A DNA stretch of 7,196 bases from Acidobacteriota bacterium. GTDB lineage: Bacteria > Planctomycetota > Phycisphaerae > WQYP01 > JAJZKJ01. This document shows positions 1 through 6,043 of this stretch, piece by piece; the first letter of the stretch is position 1, and each line of letters begins with the position of its first letter. The translations under genes were made by a program, and so were the position numbers. The stretch lies in the NCBI GenBank assembly GCA_021804195.1, contig JAJZKJ010000105.1:1-7196 (forward strand), given 5' to 3'. A model generated the notes under the pieces. It made no database searches. It was not told where the DNA came from and saw nothing but the letters and a program-made list of their open reading frames with translations.

Positions 1-937
1 AGAATTTCTTCTGCTGGAATCCCTGGAACTGCAGAGCTGCCGCCGGCGCCATGGCCAACATCTCCGGGCGGTAATACTGGGGAGACTGTACGCGATGCAC
101 GTTGCCGGCGATGAGTTTCAGATGCGCATGGCGGTAGGTTTTACCGGAAAGATTCAGCAACGTCACCCACGCGGCCAGGCTGGCGTGCTTATCAGCCGAT
201 CCCAGGATCAGGTTGTAATCGGCGATCCAGGTGAGACCCTTGGTCTGGTACGACGTAAGAATCTCCTGTTTGCCCGCCTTGGGTGAAATGATCCGCCATT
301 GGAGCGTGGGCCGGGTAATCAGGCCGCGCGGCAGCGATTGCAAGCGGACCTGCTGGAGAAACTTCGGATAAAGAATTCGGATGCCATGTTGGGTCTGGAG
401 AATCATGGAATGGCCGGCATGGAAAAGCCTTCCGCTAACCGTCTCCAACCCCCGGTTTCCCGCCGGCAGTCGCACGGAAATTTTGTGACCGATGTACCTG
501 GCCAGAACGGAATCAGAATTCGCCAGGTCGAATTTGAATTGTTGTTGGAGTACTTGCGTGGCCGGTACGGTAAGGTCTTCAAAGCTCACTGAGGTGGGAT
601 CGATCAATGCGGCGACGTCGGTGAAATCAACTTTGTTCAGACCGGCGGCCAGGTGAATCATGCGGAACTGCTTGACCACGCCGAAACCGGGAACCTGGTC
701 GGGATTGACCTGGTTGGAGCCGTACCCATGCGCGGTCTGGTATGCCCACTGGCGGGGGTTGAAACTGGCCGGATCAGCGGAAGAATAAACGGTGAGAATG
801 ACGCCATGCGGTTCCACCGGAGCGGTCCCGGCGGGTCGGGATTGGCTCGCCGCCATGGCGGGCCGGAACAAACCGGACATGACCCAGGCCAGACCGCCCA
901 GACCGGCCGCCACCATTAGTTGTGTACACCGTTTCAT
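1..937 (-). CDS. Secreted DUF4139 domain protein, N-terminal part (3' end beyond window)
   Basis: Reading the minus strand from the ATG at 937-935 gives 312 codons with no stop before the window edge, so the gene is cut at its 3' end. An AGGGG-type ribosome binding site lies about 7 nt upstream of the ATG. Residues 1-29 form a Sec signal peptide: KR near the start, a hydrophobic stretch, and AMA before a probable cut at 29/30, so the product is exported. The mature part matches the DUF4139 pattern I know: 'LAAGLNKVDFTDVAALIDPTSV' like sequence near 96-117, 'KFDLANSDSVLARYIG' near 135-150, 'LPRGLITRPTLQW' near 202-214, and 'LTWIADYNLIL' near 235-245 followed by 'LLNLSGKTY' and 'LIAGNVHRV'. The family is widespread and lacks a firm biochemical role; it is usually predicted to be a beta-rich extracytoplasmic protein. 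No N-terminal DUF4140 domain is evident. It is transcribed away from the CPBP gene across a short spacer. Confidence 0.85.
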   Translation of the reverse strand, partial: MKRCTQLMVAAGLGGLAWVMSGLFRPAMAASQSRPAGTAPVEPHGVILTVYSSADPASFNPRQWAYQTAHGYGSNQVNPDQVPGFGVVKQFRMIHLAAGLNKVDFTDVAALIDPTSVSFEDLTVPATQVLQQQFKFDLANSDSVLARYIGHKISVRLPAGNRGLETVSGRLFHAGHSMILQTQHGIRILYPKFLQQVRLQSLPRGLITRPTLQWRIISPKAGKQEILTSYQTKGLTWIADYNLILGSADKHASLAAWVTLLNLSGKTYRHAHLKLIAGNVHRVQSPQYYRPEMLAMAPAAALQFQGFQQKKF

Positions 938-1016
938 ATTGAATCCCCTTTGCTGTTTTATACGTTGCCGGAGAAGCTTCTTTATAACATATTTTGCATC
1001 GGAGTCCGCTCCGTTT
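938..1016. promoter_or_regulatory. Divergent spacer between the DUF4139 and CPBP genes
   Basis: This 79-bp spacer must carry the start signals of both divergent genes. On the plus strand, TTGCCG (965-970) and CATATT (988-993) are 17 bp apart, each matching 4 of 6 consensus bases, a plausible but weak promoter for the CPBP gene. No convincing -35/-10 pair was found for the minus-strand gene, although TATAAA-like stretches occur. A perfect 10-bp palindrome, AGAAGCTTCT, sits at 972-981 inside the plus-strand promoter spacer and could be an operator. CGGAG (1000-1004) and CTCCG (1009-1013) can form a small hairpin that would hide the only GGAG ribosome binding site of the CPBP gene. Confidence 0.35.
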
Positions 1017-1817
1017 ATGATGCCCGTCTTGATGGCCAAACAAAAAAATTCTTCACAATCCCGGCCCGCCGGGATAGGCGCCGGCGAGGGGTATCTCGAC
1101 CGCACCCATCGTCCGCTGCAATGCTTGATTTTTCTTACCCCGCTGTTGTTATTTTATCAGATCGGTAGTTCCGTGCATCCCTGGAATCCCGGCCAGGGTC
1201 GTCCGCCGAATGTAATTGCCTTTCTGTTGATGCTCCGTTTTTTCGCTTTTTTCGGCGCGATGGGAGGCTACCTTCCACTGCTGGCCGTAATCGCCGTCCT
1301 GTTGATCTGGCATCTCTCGAGAAAGGACCCCTGGACGATTGACCCCGTGCTCTACGTTGGCATGTTGGCCGAGAGCATTCTCTGGGCCTTGCCGCTGCTT
1401 CTTCTGGCCTCGCTGATTACCACCGGTCCGGCGGTGTCTAATCCCGCCGTCGCCCAGGCGGGGTCGGTCCTGCCCTGGCAGACGCAGGCGGTTCTTTCCG
1501 TCGGCGCCGGTATTTATGAGGAGCTTCTGTTTCGGCTGATTCTCATCACGCTTCTGAATATTCTGTTGGTGGATATGCTGGGGCTTTCCGCAGGCAAGGC
1601 GATCCCCCTGATTATCATCACCTCGGCGGTGCTGTTTTCCCTTTATCACTACCTCGGCCACGAAACGCCCGCGTGGAACACTTTTTTCTTTCGCACCGCC
1701 GCCGGCATTTACTTCGCGGCGGTATTCATTTTCCGCGGCTTCGGAGTCGACGTCGGCACCCACGCCGCTTACGATCTGATCCTAGTGTTTCTACAATATT
1801 CCACCCACCACGGGTAA
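1017..1817 (+). CDS. CPBP family intramembrane protease (CAAX protease/bacteriocin-processing family)
   Basis: The 266-residue product is a very hydrophobic multi-pass membrane protein. It contains the three conserved CPBP (ABI, PF02517-type) motifs: E168-E169-L-L-F-R173, then F207-x3-H211, then H249-x3-D253 near the C-terminus. In this family (for example Rce1 and MroQ) these Glu and His residues form the catalytic site within the membrane. Hydrophobic segments are visible near 35-50, 66-99, 110-136, 156-188, 196-212 and 227-240. The polar first 28 residues should face the cytoplasm. I chose ATG 1017 because GGAG lies at 1001-1004, though the 12-nt spacing is long; ATGs at 1020 and 1032 are alternatives. 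The open frame runs upstream to 792, but that part overlaps the divergent gene and has no family resemblance. The natural substrate is unknown. The gene converges on cysS with a 16-bp gap and no visible terminator hairpin. Confidence 0.9.
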   Translation: MMPVLMAKQKNSSQSRPAGIGAGEGYLDRTHRPLQCLIFLTPLLLFYQIGSSVHPWNPGQGRPPNVIAFLLMLRFFAFFGAMGGYLPLLAVIAVLLIWHLSRKDPWTIDPVLYVGMLAESILWALPLLLLASLITTGPAVSNPAVAQAGSVLPWQTQAVLSVGAGIYEELLFRLILITLLNILLVDMLGLSAGKAIPLIIITSAVLFSLYHYLGHETPAWNTFFFRTAAGIYFAAVFIFRGFGVDVGTHAAYDLILVFLQYSTHHG

Positions 1818-1833
1818 ACCGGGGCGCGGGATT

Positions 1834-3444
1834 TTATGCCGGCGCCAGGCGCGGCCGCCACCGCGAACCGCTCGGCGTATCCGTAACCTCCACGCCCAAT
1901 TCGGCCAGGCGGGCGCGAAACTGATCGCCGCGGGCAAAATCCTTTTCTCGCCGCGCCTGGTTTCTCTGTTCCATTAGTGTTTCAATCTGGTGCTGTAGCG
2001 CGGCGGGCAAGGGGCGCAGGGGAGCGAAGATCACGCCGAGAACATGATCCACACGGCGCAGGGCCAGCAGGGCCGAACGAGCCTGGGGATAGGCGATTTT
2101 TTTCTGTTTGCTCAGCGGATCGGCCCAGGTGAATAATGCGGCCAGGGCGGCGGAAGTGTTCAGGTCGTCATCCATGGCGCGGTTGAATTCATCCAGCATG
2201 GCGGCGTCGGCCTTTTCCAGCGGCGGTTCGTGCGGCGCCGGCGCCGCGCCGAAAGGAACGAAATCACCCTCGCCGGCGGCTTCATCCACGCCCGTCACCA
2301 CCAGCGATGTTTTTTCGGCCAGATCGCGGAGCGAGGCGATTGCTTCGGCCGCTTCCCGCAGGCTTGGGAGCGTGAAATTCAGCGACTCGCGATAGCGGGA
2401 ACGGATCAGCGCCCAGCGAATCACCAGGGGATCGTAGCCTTGCTCCGTCAGGTCGCGGATGGTGAAAAAATTTCCCTTGGATTTGGACATCTTTTCACCG
2501 TTGACCATCAGGTGGCGGGCGTGCATCCAGAAACGAGCAAAACATTTGCCCGTGGCCCCCTCCGCTTGCGCGATCTCGCACTCATGATGGGGAAAGATGT
2601 TGTCTTCGCCGCCCGTGTGAATATCCAGCGACGGGCCGAGAATCGTCAGGGCCATGGCACTGCATTCCACATGCCAGCCGGGGTATCCTTCACCCCACGG
2701 CGAAGGCCAGCGCATCAGGTGCGTTGGGTCGGGTTTCCACAGGAAAAAGTCGGCGGGATGGCGTTTGGCGGCTAGTTGATTGGTCCGCCCGCCGGCGCCA
2801 TGGGAAAGTCGTTCGATGGAATTGCCCGAAAGGCGGCCATAGTTGGCGAAACTGCCCACGTCGTAATACACCACGCCGTCGTCGCCGACATAGGCGTGCG
2901 AGCGAGCGAGCAGGTCCTGTATCTGTCCGATGAATTCGGGGATGTGACGCGTGGGGCGGGGCATGATACGTTCTTTTTCCGTTTCTGAGGCGGCCTGGTC
3001 GCGGTCCGCCACGACGGCCAGACCCAAGGCGCGGGCGTCCTCAAGAAACGCCATAATAAAAAATTCAGCCACCTGATACGGATCGTTGGGGTTCTCCACC
3101 AGAGCTTGGCCCGCTTTCTTGCTTTCCCGCATTCGCTCTACAGCCAGTTCGAGTTTGTCGCGTCCGGCGCCATCGGCCACCTGGTCATCGGTCATGTGGC
3201 CGACGTCGGTCATGTTCATCACCTGCCGCACGCGAGCACCGCGAAGCTCAAGATAGCGGCGAAGCACATCGGCAAACAGAAATGCCCGAAAATTGCCGAT
3301 ATGGGCGTAGTCGTACACCGTGGGTCCGCAGGTGTACATGCGAACGTGGGCGCCGAGAAAAGGATCGGCGGCATGGGAGCCGGCTGAAAGTGGAACAAAT
3401 TCCTCAAGTTTATGAGTCAGCGTATTATAAAAGCGTATCGGCAT
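1834..3444 (-). CDS. cysS: Cysteinyl-tRNA synthetase
   Basis: The enzyme (EC 6.1.1.16) attaches cysteine to tRNA-Cys in the cytoplasm and is a class I synthetase. In the 536-residue product the signature motifs are in order: the N-terminal 'YNTLT' start; TCGPTVYD with zinc ligand C39; the HIGH motif as HIGN at 48-51; GWHVECS with C261; FPHHECE with H286 and E290 completing the expected zinc site; and KMSKS at 318-322. The C-terminal half carries the helical DALR-type and anticodon-binding regions, including 'DDLNTSAALAAL' near 426-437. It is longer than the roughly 460-residue E. coli enzyme. The excess includes a longer stretch after TDVGHMTDD (about 79-160) and an Ala/Pro-rich linker near 387-412. 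ATG 3444 gives the family-typical N-terminus; an in-frame TTG at 3459 would add five residues without a good ribosome binding site. Confidence 0.97.
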   Translation of the reverse strand: MPIRFYNTLTHKLEEFVPLSAGSHAADPFLGAHVRMYTCGPTVYDYAHIGNFRAFLFADVLRRYLELRGARVRQVMNMTDVGHMTDDQVADGAGRDKLELAVERMRESKKAGQALVENPNDPYQVAEFFIMAFLEDARALGLAVVADRDQAASETEKERIMPRPTRHIPEFIGQIQDLLARSHAYVGDDGVVYYDVGSFANYGRLSGNSIERLSHGAGGRTNQLAAKRHPADFFLWKPDPTHLMRWPSPWGEGYPGWHVECSAMALTILGPSLDIHTGGEDNIFPHHECEIAQAEGATGKCFARFWMHARHLMVNGEKMSKSKGNFFTIRDLTEQGYDPLVIRWALIRSRYRESLNFTLPSLREAAEAIASLRDLAEKTSLVVTGVDEAAGEGDFVPFGAAPAPHEPPLEKADAAMLDEFNRAMDDDLNTSAALAALFTWADPLSKQKKIAYPQARSALLALRRVDHVLGVIFAPLRPLPAALQHQIETLMEQRNQARREKDFARGDQFRARLAELGVEVTDTPSGSRWRPRLAPA

Positions 3445-3482
3445 GGGGGTAACTTTCAAGAAATCTTAACACGAGATACCGG

Positions 3483-3511
3483 AATATAGGAGCCGGCGGG
3501 GGTAGCGTCAA
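3483..3511 (-). promoter_or_regulatory. Sigma70-type promoter of cysS
   Basis: On the minus strand TTGACG (3511-3506) and TATATT (3488-3483) are separated by exactly 17 bp. Each hexamer matches 5 of 6 bases of the housekeeping consensus. Transcription would begin near 3476, giving a leader of about 32 nt before ATG 3444. It is the best promoter match I found in the window, and no other gene lies between it and cysS. The leader is too short for a T-box or similar aminoacyl-tRNA-sensing riboswitch, and none is visible. Confidence 0.7.
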
Positions 3512-3534
3512 GGTGATTACGATTGCACACCTTG
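3509..3534. repeat. Inverted repeat CAAGGTG-N12-CACCTTG overlapping the cysS -35 box
   Basis: CAAGGTG at 3509-3515 and CACCTTG at 3528-3534 are perfect inverted copies with a 12-bp centre. The left arm shares three bases (3509-3511) with the cysS -35 hexamer, so a protein bound here could block or assist RNA polymerase. A second inverted pair is interleaved: TTACGATT (3517-3524) and AATCGTAA (3552-3559). Both lie in the non-coding space between divergent genes. The role as an operator is inference from position and symmetry only. Confidence 0.45.
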
Positions 3535-3673
3535 CGGCGGATTGCTAAAGTAATCGTAAGATAATTCACGATAAGCTTGGGGCGAACTTACGCCTCGGGG
3601 GCGGTACCGATAGCTATCGGGATTTGCAACAGCAGAAGGTTGGTTGTCGCTGTTATAAACAGGGGTTCCATCC
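3512..3673 (+). promoter_or_regulatory. Upstream region of the epimerase gene
   Basis: Besides the elements listed separately, this part of the divergent spacer should hold the promoter of the epimerase-glycosyltransferase pair. I could not find a convincing sigma70 pair. The best candidates are TTGCAC (3524-3529) with TAAAGT (3546-3551) at 16 bp, and an isolated GATAAT (3560-3565). AACAGC (3628-3633) and GCTGTT (3649-3654) could form a weak hairpin in the leader. A clear ribosome binding site, AGGGG at 3661-3665, stands 8 nt before the GTG start and fixes that start. No small gene or RNA gene is recognisable. Confidence 0.4.
3607..3620. repeat. 14-bp perfect palindrome CCGATAGCTATCGG
   Basis: The 14 bases equal their own reverse complement, and the palindrome sits 54 bp before the epimerase GTG start. 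It could be a dimeric regulator's binding site, or one copy of a dispersed short palindrome scattered through the genome. A second full copy was not noticed in this window. Its existence is certain; its function is not. Confidence 0.6.
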
Positions 3674-4672
3674 GTGCCGGATAAGAAAAAGAAGGTTGTT
3701 GTTTGCGGCGGGGGCGGTTTTATCGGAGGTCACCTGGTGGGAGACCTTCTGGAACAGGGCTTTACCGACGTTCGTGCGGTGGATTGCAAGCCTTGCGACA
3801 ACTGGTATCAGGTCCACCGAGCTGCTGAAAATCTACAGCTCGACTTGAAGGAAAAAGACGCCTGTTACAAGGCGCTGCGCGGCGCGGCCCTTGTGTACAA
3901 CCTGGCGGCCGATATGGGCGGTATGGGCTTCATCGAAACTCATAAGGCCGAATGTATGCTCAGCGTGCTGATCAACACGCATCTGCTCATGGCCGCCAGA
4001 GATAACGGGATTGAGCGATTCTTCTATGCCTCTTCCGCCTGCGTATACAACGGCGATAAACAAAAAAGCCCCGACGTGATTCCGCTCAAGGAAGAAGACG
4101 CCTATCCGGCACTGCCGGAGGACGGCTACGGCTGGGAAAAACTCTTCAGCGAACGCATGTGCCGCCACTTCCGCGAGGATTACGGCCTGACGACGCGCGT
4201 GGCTCGCTTCCACAACGTGTATGGTCCACACGGCACGTGGGACGGCGGTCGGGAAAAGGCGCCCGCCGCCATTTGCCGCAAGGTGATCGCGGCGAAGCTT
4301 ACCGGCCGGCGAGAGATTGAAATCTGGGGTGACGGAAAACAGACGCGGAGCTTTATGTTTATCAGCGATTGCCTCCAGGGAACCCAGAACATTCTCGGGA
4401 GCGACATCATCGAACCGATCAATCTCGGCAGCAACGAACTGGTGACCATTAACGGCTTGGTGGATATCGTGGAGGAGATCGCGGGAGTTAAACTCCAGCG
4501 GCGCTACAACCTTTCCGCTCCCAAGGGGGTCAACGGGCGCAACAGCGACAACACTCTAATCAAAAAACTGCTCGGCTGGGAGCCGTCGGTTCGGCTTCGT
4601 GACGGCATGGAGCGGACTTATCGTTGGATTTATGACCAGATGACCAACAAAAACGCCCGCAAGGTGATTTGA
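3674..4672 (+). CDS. GDP-mannose 3,5-epimerase family protein
   Basis: The 332-residue product is an extended short-chain dehydrogenase/reductase. An N-terminal Rossmann fold binds NAD through GGGGFIGG (12-19). It closely resembles plant GDP-mannose 3,5-epimerase (EC 5.1.3.18), which converts GDP-D-mannose to GDP-L-galactose and GDP-L-gulose. Shared signatures are AADMGGMGFI (78-87), FFYASSACVY with C123, the Y152-x3-K156 catalytic pair, RFHNVYGPHGTW (178-189), GGREKAPAA with K195, WGDGKQTRSF (218-227) and GRNSDNTLIKKLLGW (288-302). C123, Y152, K156 and K195 line up with the plant residues Cys145, Tyr174, Lys178 and Lys217, so both acid-base residues are present. It lacks the plant N-terminal extension. 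GTG 3674 is preceded by AGGGG at 8 nt. The glycosyltransferase 87 bp downstream on the same strand suggests an operon for an unusual hexose. A related GDP-sugar epimerase activity remains possible. Confidence 0.9.
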   Translation: MPDKKKKVVVCGGGGFIGGHLVGDLLEQGFTDVRAVDCKPCDNWYQVHRAAENLQLDLKEKDACYKALRGAALVYNLAADMGGMGFIETHKAECMLSVLINTHLLMAARDNGIERFFYASSACVYNGDKQKSPDVIPLKEEDAYPALPEDGYGWEKLFSERMCRHFREDYGLTTRVARFHNVYGPHGTWDGGREKAPAAICRKVIAAKLTGRREIEIWGDGKQTRSFMFISDCLQGTQNILGSDIIEPINLGSNELVTINGLVDIVEEIAGVKLQRRYNLSAPKGVNGRNSDNTLIKKLLGWEPSVRLRDGMERTYRWIYDQMTNKNARKVI

Positions 4673-4759
4673 AGCGCCGCCGGCGCCGGGGACGAATCCC
4701 GATCATCGGCCCGGCGGACGGAATATTCCATCGGCGCCCAAGCGGGGAACTTTTACGAC

Positions 4760-6043
4760 GTGAACGCCTCTGTTGGCAATCAAAAACTACTGCTGATTTT
4801 CAGCCAGACCTTTGCGCCGGACCCCGCCTCCGTCGGTCAGCACATGACCGATGTGGCCGTGGCCATGGCCAAGCGGGGTTATCGTGTTCGCGTATACGCC
4901 TCCGCCCGCGGCTACGAAGATGCCAGCCGATGTTATCCACGACGCGAGAACATGCGCGGGGCCGACGTCCGCCGGCTGGCCTGGTGTTCGTTCGGCAAAA
5001 GAAATCTGTTCATCCGCATGGTGGGGACCGCCAGTTTTCTGATCCAGTGTTTTTGGATCGGTCTGTTTACGCCGGGGGTAGGGGGATTTTTTTTCAGCAC
5101 ATCGCCGCCGATGATCGGCTTCGCCGCCGCCTGGCTGCATAAGCTCCGCGGCGTGCCCATCGCCTACTGGGCCATGGATCTGAATCCCGACCAACTGATC
5201 GCGATGGGAAAAATTCAGGAAAAAAGCTTCCGGGCACGGTTGCTCGAACGGGTGAACCGCTTGATTCTCCGGAACTCGGCGATGATCTTCACTCTGGACC
5301 GCTTTATGGCCGAACGGCTCAAGGCGCGGGGCGATTTTGCCGGTAAACTCACGGTAGATCCCCCCTGGCCGCACGAAGAAGTACTGGCGGCTCCCGAACC
5401 GAAGAACAACCCCTTTCGCGTTGAACATGGGTTACAAGATAAATTTGTATTCATGTATAGTGGAAATCATTCACCAGCCAATCCGCTGCGAACTATCCTG
5501 GAGGCGGCGGCTCATTTTCGCAATGATCCGGACGTTCGCTTTGTGTTCGTCGGCGGCGGACTGGGCAAGAAAGAGGTGGACGAGACCATCCGCCGGCACA
5601 ATCTAACCAACGTTCTGACGCTTCCCTATCAACCGCTGGAGAAGTTGGGAGCGTCGCTTTCCGCCGCGGATGTACATATCGTGTCGCTGGGGGATCCCAT
5701 GGTGGGCATCATTCATCCGTGCAAAATCTACGGCGCCATGGCCGTCGGCCGGGCCATCCTTTTCCTGGGGCCAAGTCCCAGCCATATCAGCGATCTGCTT
5801 GATCGGTATCCCATCGGCTGGCATATCGCACACGGCGACATCGCCGGTGCCACAACGATCCTTTTCCAGATCCGCCGAACCCCGCCCACCCAGCTTGCCG
5901 CCATGGGCGCCCTGGCCCGGGAAGCGCTGCGAAAAAACATAAGCCAGGATATTCTCTGCGGCCGGTTCTGCGATAAACTGGAACAAGCGCTGAATTTCAA
6001 ACCGGTCCGCTCTTACGACGGCCCGGCGGTGGGAAAAGTTTGA
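4760..6043 (+). CDS. Glycosyltransferase, GT4 (GT-B fold, WbuB/WcaI-like)
   Basis: The 427-residue product has a two-domain GT-B layout. The N-terminal acceptor domain (about 8-200) starts with a hydrophobic strand, 'LLLIFSQTFAPDPAS', then GQHMTDVAVAMAKRGY, a typical GT4 helix. A 'MDLNPDQ' motif at 139-145 corresponds to the DLWPE-type motif of WbuB-like enzymes. The C-terminal nucleotide-sugar domain (about 225-410) begins 'FVFMYSGNHSPANP' and contains 'FVFVGGG' (261-267) and HPCKIYGAMAVGRAILF (319-335), the PSK-type donor-site motif of retaining GT4 enzymes. A hydrophobic patch at 91-104 suggests attachment to the inner face of the membrane. GTG 4760 is the only start codon downstream of the preceding in-frame stop; a GGGGA site lies 11 nt before it. 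The frame is the same as that of the epimerase and stays open back to its TGA at 4670. Donor and acceptor are unknown; the neighbour suggests a GDP-hexose made by the epimerase. Confidence 0.9.
   Translation: MNASVGNQKLLLIFSQTFAPDPASVGQHMTDVAVAMAKRGYRVRVYASARGYEDASRCYPRRENMRGADVRRLAWCSFGKRNLFIRMVGTASFLIQCFWIGLFTPGVGGFFFSTSPPMIGFAAAWLHKLRGVPIAYWAMDLNPDQLIAMGKIQEKSFRARLLERVNRLILRNSAMIFTLDRFMAERLKARGDFAGKLTVDPPWPHEEVLAAPEPKNNPFRVEHGLQDKFVFMYSGNHSPANPLRTILEAAAHFRNDPDVRFVFVGGGLGKKEVDETIRRHNLTNVLTLPYQPLEKLGASLSAADVHIVSLGDPMVGIIHPCKIYGAMAVGRAILFLGPSPSHISDLLDRYPIGWHIAHGDIAGATTILFQIRRTPPTQLAAMGALAREALRKNISQDILCGRFCDKLEQALNFKPVRSYDGPAVGKV

Noticed and set aside
792..1016. N-terminal extension of the CPBP gene
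   Set aside because: The frame is open, but it overlaps the coding start of the divergent DUF4139 gene and encodes a Cys/Arg/Pro-rich string unlike the family.
1149..1763. A 204-codon open frame on the minus strand
   Set aside because: It is antisense to the CPBP protease, whose motifs and membrane segments are clear. The product is a polar, Gln/Arg/Gly-rich string with no family resemblance, a common artefact opposite hydrophobic genes.
1801..1850. Intrinsic terminator between the convergent CPBP and cysS genes
   Set aside because: The gap is 16 bp, with no stem-loop followed by a T run on either strand.
3651..3660. TATAAA-like stretch just before the epimerase ribosome binding site, as a -10 box
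   Set aside because: Transcription from it would begin at or after the ribosome binding site, and no -35 element lies at the right distance.
3445..3673. T-box, riboswitch or tRNA gene in the cysS/epimerase gap
   Set aside because: The cysS leader is only about 32 nt from the predicted promoter, and no T-box-like, cloverleaf or aptamer-like fold was visible.
4787..5428. A 213-codon open frame on the minus strand inside the glycosyltransferase gene
   Set aside because: It lies wholly antisense to a well-supported enzyme, has no recognisable motif, and has low-complexity His/Gly/Pro content typical of shadow frames in GC-rich DNA.
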